Shown: piece after piece, positions 55,700-64,000 of the stretch
How positions within the stretch are numbered: position 1 is the stretch's first letter
How the letters are laid out: each line of letters opens with the position of its first letter
Assembly (NCBI GenBank): GCA_023053575.1
Contig: JAKZAP010000013.1
Span: 19,377,689 to 19,441,688, forward strand
Direction: 5' to 3'
Source of the DNA: Branchinecta lynchi
Taxonomy: Eukaryota; Arthropoda; Branchiopoda; Anostraca; Branchinectidae
DNA length: 64,000 nucleotides
The notes under the pieces: model-generated
What the model was told of the DNA's origin: nothing
The model's database searches: none
Seen by the model: the letters and a program-made list of their open reading frames with translations, nothing else
Position numbers and translations under genes: made by a program

Positions 55700-56560
55700 T
55701 GGAGCTCATAACTCGTGAACGAGTGCAAATATCAAGTACAAGGTTGGTACACTTGTGGGTGTTGGGGTCTTTTGGGGGTTGTGTCTTTTGGGGGTCCCAC
55801 CCCGCACACCCAGCCGGTTCAGGGGCAAATGGGCCCAGATTGCCCAGTGAATAATGTTCATAACTTTACCAGAACTGGACGTAGGGCGATGAAATTTCTT
55901 GGGCGTGTAGATTCTAGGGCTGGGAAATTGCTTTTAAAGTTGAACCTCCCCCACACACCCCGTTCATGGACAACTGGCCCCAGATTGCCCAGGAGTAAAG
56001 TTCGTTACCCGTGACAGAAATCAACAGGTATCAAGTTGAAACTTAGTAGGATTGTGAGCATTTACTTTTTGCGGATACCAAGCCCCACCCCCACTTGGTT
56101 CAGGGGCAATTGGGCCCAGATTGCCCAATTTTAATGTTTTTAACATGACATTAACTGGACATAATAGAATAGTAATTTATTCACTCACACTTTCACGGTT
56201 ACAGAACCAAAATTGGTGAGTACTGTCATAACATAAACATTTAATAGCACGTACAAATGGTCAAAGGCTATTTAAAGTTTCAACAATCTTTGGTATAAAA
56301 CTGTTTTGGTAACGGCTGTCTTTGGCCGCTACTGGTTGGAATATTGGGACCTTCGTAGAGACTGCTCGCTCTTGCCTTTCCCTTACATTGTCGTATGGGG
56401 AGGGAGAAACTCATTGTAGATGGCATTGTAGATAAGGCGATGAAATTCCTTTGTGCTTTTGGATCATAGGGGTTGGGGAGAATTGAACCACCCTCACCGT
56501 TCATGGGCAAGTGGGCCCAAATTGCCCATGAAAAACGTTTTTGACCCGTGTGTTGGGAAT
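55700..56560 (+). repeat. Degenerate repeats with a GGGCCCAGATTGCCCA core
   Basis: The phrase TTCAGGGGCAA(A/T)(T/G)GGGCCCA or close variants recurs near 55815, 55955, 56098 and 56490, roughly every 140-390 bp. Related units occur at about 57070, 58205 and 58335. No conserved coding frame. Confidence 0.7.
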
Positions 56561-56999
56561 CGTCCGATTCTGTTTTTCACCCTATTTGAATACTCCGCGC
56601 TTTTCCCGTTTATAACGCCATCTAGCAGTGTTGAGTAAAGTAAAGTATCTTCATTGAAGCGCTACCAGTTCAGTTGGTAGACAGCTTTCAACCAGATTAA
56701 TGGCTTGTAATAATTAACATGGATTTGCTGTAATTTTAAGGTAAACCTTTTTCGGATTATTATATTAGTATATAATTAAGATATAATTTATTAATTCTGA
56801 ATTGAAGTGTTCATTCTTAAAGTAAAATCATAAAGTAAAAGATTGATTATTATTTTATAGGGTTCCTGACTACAATTATTGCTGACATTGTACATCTGTA
56901 AATACTCGTTGTTACAATAAACATTATTTAACGTTGCACTGAAGGAATTGGCGTGCCAGAGAGGTTTTCCCAACACCGTGACTGGAATAAACTATAAGC

Positions 57000-57350
57000 T
57001 GGTATACTTGAGGAAAAAAGGTGTAAATACGCATTTTGATGGGTCCCGACCCCCCCCCCCCCCCCTCCCGTTCATGGTCAGCTGGGCCCAGATTTCCCAT
57101 GAATTTAAGTTCGTCAATGACAGGTCTCAAGTCCAACTCTTGTATATTCGGGGAGATATACGTATGGATGAGGCCGAGGGTCTGCTGTAACAGCAACGAG
57201 CAACAAGACGACGCGATGTACTTTGATCTTTAATGAACAGTTGAAACTTGACTGCTTTGTCGTATGATCGAGGATATGCCGTGCTTAATGAATTGTGACA
57301 AAGGGGGCAATAGGCCCTATGATTTGGTTTGTTGCACTTGTTATTACCTT
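57000..57350 (+). repeat. Duplicated block, also at 58255-58605
   Basis: Shared from ATACGCATTTTGATGGGTCC through a C-run, CTGGGCCCAGATTTCCCATG, GACGACGCGATGTAC, to TTGTTATTACCTTGCTAAT. Direct orientation, about 1.26 kb apart. Confidence 0.85.
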
Positions 57351-57543
57351 GCTAATGAAGAAGACGTTTAAACGGTGGGACTGGCTGGCAGACCCAAAGG
57401 CAGACCATTCAGTGTTTGAACAAATGCTATTCGTGCAAGACCTTCAACATTTCTTTGGATTTATACTGGCGGTTTATTTACATTTAAAGCCTTTAAAGTG
57501 GGATGATTACAAATTTCAATCCTTGTTTGGTTATGGGGGATGA
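57295..57543 (+). CDS. Small open frame, function unknown (doubtful)
   Basis: 82 codons with a hydrophobic start and a protein-like second half (KRWDWLADPKADHSVFEQML, then HFFGFILAVYLHLKP). The 5' part lies inside a duplicated block but the informative half does not. No ATG-independent splice context or family was recognised. It could be an exon of an unseen gene or chance. Confidence 0.25.
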   Translation: MTKGAIGPMIWFVALVITLLMKKTFKRWDWLADPKADHSVFEQMLFVQDLQHFFGFILAVYLHLKPLKWDDYKFQSLFGYGG

Positions 57544-58254
57544 GGAATGTCTTGGTTCTAAAATTGTCTGTATATTAAATGTGCTAAATATTTTATTCTG
57601 AGCGCTTGCGCACTTGTTGCTTGTAATTGAGGCAGAGCCTACAGTGTGTGAACTAAAGTGGAGTTGTATAGCCTATCTGTGTGTGAACTAAAGTGGAGTT
57701 GTAACAGCCTATGTCAGAGAGGACCATCTGAAGTTATGCAGCCAAGCTTTCGTTTCATCAAACTATGTTTCTGCTTTCGAGTGGAAAGCTCCGTTCTAGC
57801 AGGCAAGCAGACAGGCACCAGTTTTAAGCTGAAGATGGACTAAAATCTATGCGAAATATGTGCGGCAGTTCCCTGGCCCCACAGCCAATTCATCTTCTTT
57901 GAATGACAAATAGGAATATTTACAGAATAAAAAAAAATGGCATTTTCCTACGGGTCCGAAAGTGCTGCCATCTATTGTTTCTACCCGTTTCTGTTGGTGA
58001 TTTCAGCTGAGTCTATCATTTCATTTCTTACACTTGGGAGTGAGGAAGAGAAATGATATCAGGTGGGCATCTTAAACTTTAAAAGTTCTCTCACTGCTGA
58101 AGAAATTAGCAGTGTCTGGCAGTCTCCTTTCTAAGTGGTGAAATTAGAAAGTTGGCCTACGGCAAGAAAGTCAACTTTTGAACTACCGTAATACAGATAG
58201 AAAGAGGAAGTGGGCCCAAAATTGCCCATGAAAAAAGTTGTTGACCCATTACTG

Positions 58255-58605
58255 GAATAAAACTCTAATTTGTATACTTCGGGAAAAAGAGGTGTCAATA
58301 CGCATTTCGATGGGTCCCCCCCCCCCTCCCGTTCATGGGCAGCTGGGCCCAGATTTCCCATGAGCCAAGTTCACCTATGGCAGGTCAAGTCCAACTCTTG
58401 TACATCTGGGGAGATAAGTCTATGGATGAGGATTTGGTGTAACATCAACAAATAAGACGACGCGACGTACTAAATCTTTAATGACGAGTTGGAAACTGGA
58501 CTTTTTTTGTCATATGATTGATGATATGCCGTTCTTAATGAAGTGTGACAAAGGGGGCATTAGTCTGCTACGAATTGGTTTATTGCACTTGTTATTACCT
58601 TGCTA
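58255..58605 (+). repeat. Duplicated block, partner of 57000-57350
   Basis: Diverged second copy. Its end abuts the start of the NUP37 3' duplication at about 58615, so it probably marks the join of the tandem duplication. Confidence 0.8.
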
Positions 58606-59467
58606 ATTGCTAATTCTGAGCCTTTTTGCCCCGTCATATATGACGCCGGTCATTCTTGCATGATCTCTAACAGCATATTCATTAACATTATTCGTAGTTC
58701 GTGCTTTGGCTGTTGTTGATAAAGTGGTCGGCACCGGCGTGTGGTCGGTACGATGCACAGCTGAATCAGTGATCAGGCTTTTAGGTATCTTAGTTCACCT
58801 GAAACCAAGTTCGCTCCAAATTTAGAGACCACGACAGACTATGCCTATATCCTATCATGAGATATGCATAGGACGCTGGAATCCAGAGAGATAACTTGGC
58901 AGTCCACAGGAAGCGAATTTAGAGATAATGAGTTTTGGTCTCGAAATGTCAAGCTGAAAGTGTGTGTCGTTTATATGCCAAACCGATACAGTTTATATGA
59001 CCTTCTGCTCCGAAATTCGATACTCTGAAGAATTCCTGGCATCTTTGGTACTCTCGAATTCACTCAGATATGCAGTCGTACAACCGAACAACACGGTTGC
59101 CACCCGAACAAAATTAATGGTACTAATCAGAACGGCAAAAAAGTACTACTTTGAAGAAAAAAAAGTACTACTTTCCAAAAAAATTTCAAACCATAGAGGA
59201 AGGAGACCTAAACAGCCTCATGACCTCGAAGCTGACTACTCTTGTCCGGAGTGCGCCGGTGATCCTAGGGAAGAACAAGAAACTTCGCCGCAACGAATCC
59301 TCGAAGCTGACTGAAATCCCATACAAGCCAATCAACAACGTTTGTTGAGGTGATTATTCGCAATGCACGCGGCTATTCTTCTTCGGCACGACGATCATTC
59401 GTTCATCTCCGGAGAACGACGGAAGGTCGTTCTTAGTTCTTCATTCTGGTCTTCTCTTATTCTACAG

Positions 59468-59621
59468 ACGACCAGAAGAAGTGAGGCAACTGCATAATCA
59501 ATCGGTCTCGAAAGTAGTCTTTGGCAGAGCGGGACGTTTTGTGGCTTCGCTGGGATACCCAAGACCTTCTCTAAGGATACTCGGAGAAGATCTTGATACT
59601 GAACCATCTGGGAGAATCGAG
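59468..59621 (+). pseudogene. NUP37 exon 5 duplicate
   Basis: Near-identical copy of exon 5: 154 nt, same phase, intact acceptor (TTCTACAG) and GTAAGT donor. Changes include H/N, P/R and I/T substitutions. It is part of a direct duplication of the NUP37 3' end. It could in principle be used as an alternative exon, but the paired terminal exon is broken. Confidence 0.85.
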
Positions 59622-60210
59622 GTAAGTAAGATTATTGGGCTTTCATAAAACAGGGCATCCTGCGCGTATTACAGCTACATACAGAAGGGGGCAAGTCCCT
59701 TATTCCCCCATCTTTCGACTTCTGAGCTCGAACCTCTTGAGAGGCGGAGATTGCGAATGGCTGCATGTTTTGTTTTTTTGTAGCCTTTTAACCCAACTCT
59801 TGCAAGGTGAGCTCCTACCACTCTAGAGAAAAGGTAATTTGCATCTTCTGACGAAGAAAGCTATGAAGTTGGTTTGTCAGTAAACGACTTGATTGATTGA
59901 TTTGCAAATTGACCCAAACTTGCAAATTCCCCAAACCGTACCAGTGCGGGCTGAAACCGGTACGAGGATAGTTTTATTCCAAACCTTATTAACAATATTT
60001 ACAACGCGTCATGATGATGCTAATTAGAATATTTACTTTTATTACTGCCCATTATTTTTCAAGACAAATTTATTGTATCTCACTGTTTCTGACAAGATCA
60101 CTGTTTACTGTACGTTAAGTTTGACGAGTACCCCTTATTGTTTTTTCCAGGAACCGAGTATAACTAAAAAATTAATTTGTGCCAAGTTTTATTTTATTTT
60201 ATTTTATTAG

Positions 60211-60336
60211 GGAGCCAGAGCCCTCCGAACCCATCCGTCCATGCCCTTTGCCATTGTCGGCAGTGTCGGAAAACTGTGTTGTGGGGGATCCCAGTCGAAG
60301 CTTGATTCCGTCTCCGAGATGCAAAAAAACTTATTT
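60211..60336 (+). pseudogene. NUP37 exon 6 duplicate, frameshifted
   Basis: Copy of the terminal exon after a TTTTATTAG acceptor. It matches through GSVGKL, then lacks one base relative to 55092-55187 (near 60275). The conserved LWR is lost and the frame runs into unrelated residues before a later stop. Read with 59468-59621 it is a decayed 3' end of NUP37. Confidence 0.85.
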
Positions 60337-60644
60337 TGTACTCCTTAAATAAAGATGTGATAATGACTTTCTCGACCTGTGTTTTCCGACTCAAGGGCAC
60401 AGGTAAACTGAGACTTACTGAAATTAAAACTTTCGGAAACTTACTGAAATTAACCTTGAGCGTGTCGGATAATATATTAGCCTTTTCTGCTTATTTACTT
60501 TCTAATACTAATCTATCTAAAATATTCACCACAAACAAAAATAATGATAAAAAGATAAATAAATGTTTCGGCTATAATTTAAGCAACGCGATCGCTTTAA
60601 GCCCCCCCCCCCCCCCTCCCTTACGCCAGTATACATTGAGGCGC

Positions 60645-61065
60645 ATTCTCGCCGTTCCCCGAGGACTCCTCAGGCAATCGAAGGGAACGGCGAGAATACA
60701 GGGAGTCACTCCCCGCAGACTCAACGTACGGAAAACAACGAGCACACCAGGAATTCTTCCAAAATTGATTTTGCTTTTAAAATAAATATGCAGCGGACGA
60801 TATTAGTCTGGGTCCGCTTTATTTTTGGTTTTGTTTACACTGATTGTTTGTAATTAACTTTACTTTCCACCAGCACCAGCAAAAATTGATTCCCCTCTGA
60901 ATATGAAAGGCAGTCCCTTCTGATGATGGCGATGATAATCGGAACATTCCCCATCCGTGGGGACTCGCGAGAATACGGAGAGTGTGTCCCCGGGACAAAC
61001 AAAAACGCGGGGACTCCTCAAGTGGAGTCCTCGGGGAACGGCGAGAATACGCCTTTGATTTGTTC
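60645..61065. mobile_element. MITE with GGCGTATTCTCGCC ends, complete copy
   Basis: About 420 bp. Left AGGCGCATTCTCGCCGTTCC; right GGAACGGCGAGAATACGCCT. The inverted ends extend about 30 bp. It lies after the exon 6 duplicate, so it inserted independently of the copy in intron 5. Confidence 0.85.
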
Positions 61066-61311
61066 CGCTTGTAGCTTCATAGAACATTCTCGAAAGGAGT
61101 CACGTATGTTAGAATATTGAAATACAAACTACTGCGACTTAAATGTGACTCGACGTCGTCTCAGCTACTAGTGAGGCGCGCGAGACCAGCGCCACAGGAG
61201 AGTAGCGGACTAAACTGAAACCAGACCATGGTTGAAGCCGATCGGAGCACAGGGTGTGAATAACGGGTAGAAAGAAGTTACAAATATATTTACAAACTAT
61301 ACAATTCGAGC

Positions 61312-61473
61312 CTATATGGAAAACCATGAAGGAATACCTGGTCGGAGGTAGGTCTGCTGTTTCATCTTATCTCTGAAAGATTTTTTATTTTCTTCCATAT
61401 CTTTCATATCTTTCTCCATCTGGTCTTCTCCCTTCGGGAATATATCGGGAAATGTGAATGTCTCGCTCTTTGG
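61312..61473 (-). CDS. Terminal exon of an unidentified gene, convergent with NUP37
   Basis: Minus-strand exon from acceptor ACATTTTCCAG (bases just above 61473) to a TAG at 61312-61314. It has 53 codons, phase 0. The predicted residues start PKSETFTFPDIFPKGEDQ, go through a charged, probably helical stretch rich in Met, Lys and Glu, and end YLRPGIPSWFSI. The composition is protein-like and the frame is phase-compatible with the exon at 63792-63862. I do not recognise the family. No AATAAA was seen just past the stop. It rests on one acceptor and coding character, so it needs transcript support. Confidence 0.55.
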   Translation of the reverse strand, partial: PKSETFTFPDIFPKGEDQMEKDMKDMEENKKSFRDKMKQQTYLRPGIPSWFSI

Positions 61474-62140
61474 CTGGAAAATGTTAAGTAGCCGTTAAAG
61501 TTGGTATGAGTTGCTGCGTTAACTCCTGGAACCATAGTTAGATATCTAAGAGAAACCTCGTACCACATAGTGTACATGTAGTGTACCTGCAAACAAGTTT
61601 TAAGAGGGTTGACTACTTTGTAGAAATGTAGATCTCGGGAACGAGGATCAAATGAAATACTTCTTCAGTAGAATGAATTACTGTCATAAATACGACGGGT
61701 CCTTAGGTATCAAAATCTCGACTATAATCCATAGTTTTTTCTTTTCTCTAACACCAGCGCGTATTTTCGCTTACAGTCACAATTAACATCCCTTTCAATC
61801 AGAGGCACCATCTGAGGGGGGGGGGGATTTCAAAATCTTGTTCATTTGTGATATTCTTTGGCCGCTACATAGATTTGAAAATGTAAAATGCAAAGAACCA
61901 ACTTTACATTAATGGCAATTAAATATTCAATCTGTGCAATAAACCTGGGACTGGGGCCCAAAGTTGAAATGAGACCCCTCCCCCCTTAAAGTCTACTGAA
62001 ATGCATCCCTGCTTTTAACCCTGGTTCACACAAGCAATGTGTAGCACGTCATAGGCTAAGACAAAATTCTATAAAAAGTTTAACAATATCCAGTTTTCAC
62101 AACAACCCGTTTTTCTAATACTTTAACTGATATCACCTTT

Positions 62141-62686
62141 GTGCTATATCTACTTGATCTCCTTAAACGACCTAGAACTGCTAATGGTCAGTTAGGGGCG
62201 ACCAGGATTGCCCAAGAAAGGGCACACATAGGTGCTATAGCTACTTGATCTCCTTAAACGACCTAGAATTGCTAATGGTCAGTTAGGGGCGACCAGGATT
62301 GCCCAAGAAAGGGCACACATAGGTGCTATAGCTACTTGATCTCCTTAAACGACCTAGAATTGCTAATGGTCAGTTAGGGGCGACCAGGATTGCCCAAGAA
62401 AGGGCACACATAGGTGCTATAGCTACTTGATCTCCTTAAACGACCTAGAATTGCTAATGGTCAGTTAGGGGCGACCAGGATTGCCCAAGAAAGGGCACAC
62501 ATAGGTGCTATAGCTACTTGATCTCCTTAAACGACCTAGAATTGCTAATGGTCAGTTAGGGGCGACCAGGATTGCCCAAGAAAGGGCACACATAGGTGCT
62601 ACAGCTACTTGATCTCCTTAAACGACCTAGAATTGCTAATGGTCAGTTAGGGGCGACCAGGATTGCCCAGGAAAGGGCACACATAG
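62141..62686. repeat. 91-bp minisatellite, six units
   Basis: The unit starts GTGCTATAGCTACTTGATCT and ends AAAGGGCACACATAG. Starts at 62141, 62232, 62323, 62414, 62505 and 62596 are exactly 91 bp apart. Inner units look identical, outer ones have one to a few changes. No open protein frame or spacer structure. Confidence 0.95.
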
Positions 62687-63299
62687 TGTTCTACTGCAGA
62701 AGTATCAGCCCCAAAAACATCGAAACTAAAGACCTTGTGTAAAGAACTCGAGCTTTCTAACAAAGTCAGTTCAGCGACATCCCTGAAAAAAGGTCAAGCA
62801 CAAAACCTACAAAGCTTCTAAGGCATTTTTTAGCGGTTCAACATTGAGCCAATGTTGATCAACAGTGTGTTCTAGCGACCAAAAGAACCCTCTGTGGCCA
62901 ACATTGTTGGTAAAAATCGACCAACAACTGAAAGTGTTGTTGATGGACTCTGTTTGTTAACTTGTGTAGTAATCTGCCATATTTTTCAAACAGAGCGTTT
63001 TCGCGTAGATTCACTTCTACTGATGAACATTAGTTGCGTTTTTTGTCTCTGGTTCCTGTTCCGTGTTCTGTGTTCGCAGTTGTCTGGTTTAGGTAAAATA
63101 CGGTGTTTTCTTACGCTGTTCCGTGTTTCGTGTTTTGTCGCTGTTCTGACGAAAACGCAAATTCAGGATACTGAGCATGTCTTAAGCGGAAAATCTGTCC
63201 ACTTGTAGCTTGTAGCTTGGTTCTGTGCTACCAAAGCACTGTACCCTTACACTGGTATATACCAGAACAGATTGCAGTGTTCCCTAAAACTGAGGATAT

Positions 63300-63460
63300 T
63301 ATAAAAGAAAATATTGCAGTATTTGCTACTGTGATTACTCATGTCTACTGAGATAAGATTACCTCTAATTCGGATTAATCGTATCACAGTAGAGATAAGA
63401 TCAATTCCAGTAGCGACTACTGCAGTTAACTTTAATTCTTACTCGGAGAAAATATGTATT
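63300..63460. mobile_element. Mariner-like palindromic MITE, second copy (degraded ends)
   Basis: Matches 44923-45084: TTGCAGTATTTGCTACTGTG, then GAGATAAGATT, CTAATTCGGATTAAT and the inverted half. The terminal CACTGTAAAAA is lost. Confidence 0.7.
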
Positions 63461-63791
63461 GTCGTAAGCTGATCACTGGCCACTGAAACGCCGCTTATAT
63501 ATTGAGATTCAATTTGTTCACAGTCGAAATTTGCGTTGTGAGAACGACCGTAGATATTCTGGACGCCATTCTAGAGCAAATAGTGAAAAATAAAGAAATC
63601 ACTTAACACAATCGAAAAAATACAGTGGATTCAGTTAAATGATACAAAAATAAGATGGCTTTTCAGTTAAACTTTAACGACAAAGTCAAATTCTACGTCT
63701 TAGATGTAAAAGTTACTTTTAGAATAATTCTACTACTGCTACTATCAAAATAGGCCCACAAATACCATAGAAATAAAGAAGAAGTACTTAC

Positions 63792-63862
63792 TAATGAAAC
63801 ATAGGCCAACTTGTAGTCATCGTCTTTGACAACATAGCCTTGCTCATTCTTTCTGAACCTGC
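63792..63862 (-). CDS. Internal exon of the same unidentified minus-strand gene
   Basis: 71 nt between acceptor TTCTTTTCTAG and a perfect GTAAGT donor (complement of 63786-63791). It begins with two bases of a split codon, then 23 codons reading RFRKNEQGYVVKDDDYKLAY and ending VSL. It ends in phase 0, as the exon at 61312-61473 requires. Upstream exons must lie beyond 64000. The gene would be tail-to-tail with NUP37. The function is unknown to me. Confidence 0.6.
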
Positions 63863-64000
63863 CTAGAAAAGAATAAAGGACATGTTGGAATATTTTAATT
63901 TTATTTTCAATTTTTTACATACGTTAAAAGGCGCTATGCCATGGCTGTCGTCAGGATTAGAAGGTTTCATTGATCCATTCTAACTATTATTCAGTATCAA

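Larger units (their letters stand above)
58615..60490 (+). repeat. Segmental duplication, copy 2 (NUP37 3' end pseudocopy)
   Basis: Direct-orientation copy of 51170-55345 with the exon 5 and exon 6 duplicates. Between about 58830 and 59215 it has roughly 300 bases not present in copy 1. The region just left (58255-58605) is itself a copy of 57000-57350. Confidence 0.85.

Noticed and set aside
61404..61592. 62-codon minus-strand frame starting MQVHYMY
   Set aside because: It overlaps the exon 61312-61473 in another frame. That exon has a better acceptor, phase match and protein-like residues.
62141..62686. Regular 91-bp array resembling a CRISPR array
   Set aside because: Whole units repeat with no unique spacers, the unit is too long, and the context is eukaryotic.
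62894..63208. 104-codon frame with Cys/Leu/Phe-rich residues
   Set aside because: Built on GTTCCGTGTT-type low-complexity sequence inside the putative intron of the minus-strand gene. No domain.

Overview
This is a eukaryotic (animal) genomic window that is mostly non-coding and crowded with transposable elements. The evidence is spliced exons with GT..AG boundaries, a NUP37 gene spread over about 20 kb, several non-LTR retrotransposon lineages, a Gypsy LTR retrotransposon, families of short inverted-repeat elements, and no bacterial gene organisation. The mix of elements suggests an invertebrate metazoan, probably marine, but I cannot fix the phylum from the sequence alone.

One complete host gene is readable. 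It is NUP37, a WD-repeat subunit of the Nup107-160 (Y) complex of the nuclear pore, on the + strand in six coding exons (34563-34712, 42621-42821, 43861-44011, 48971-49193, 53420-53573, 55092-55187). The splice phases are all compatible and give a 324-residue product. Its introns hold most of the interesting insertions. Intron 1 carries an apparently very young Gypsy element (36882-41351, 150-bp LTRs with no difference seen, CCATT target duplication, one 1313-codon Gag-Pol frame) next to an older element with a palindromic foldback insert. Intron 3 carries Harbinger-like and mariner-like elements, a 202-bp dimeric satellite and a LINE fragment. Introns 4 and 5 carry further LINE pieces and a MITE. 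Downstream, at 58.6-60.5 kb, lies a direct duplication of the NUP37 3' end. Its exon 5 is preserved, its exon 6 is frameshifted, and it lacks three insertions present in the functional copy.

At the right edge two exons of an unidentified gene lie on the minus strand (61312-61473 and 63792-63862), convergent with NUP37. A tRNA-Thr(UGU)-like gene sits at 31977-32049.

The left 34 kb has no convincing host gene. By position it holds: LINE remnants (1-1125, 2810-2987, 3667-3866, 4545-5430, 6235-7290, 25960-26465); eight clear or fragmentary copies, plus one doubtful relative, of an element family bounded by the palindrome TGGGATCCCA; three MITEs built around CCATGG palindromes; four copies (one in NUP37 intron 2) of a Harbinger-like MITE of about 290 bp; a hAT-like MITE with an 8-bp target duplication; poly-C-rich tandem repeats (14.2-16.1 kb); a 97/33-bp tandem array (19.9-20.5 kb); and two foldback elements upstream of NUP37 (32.5-33.7 kb). 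A six-unit 91-bp array lies at 62.1-62.7 kb.
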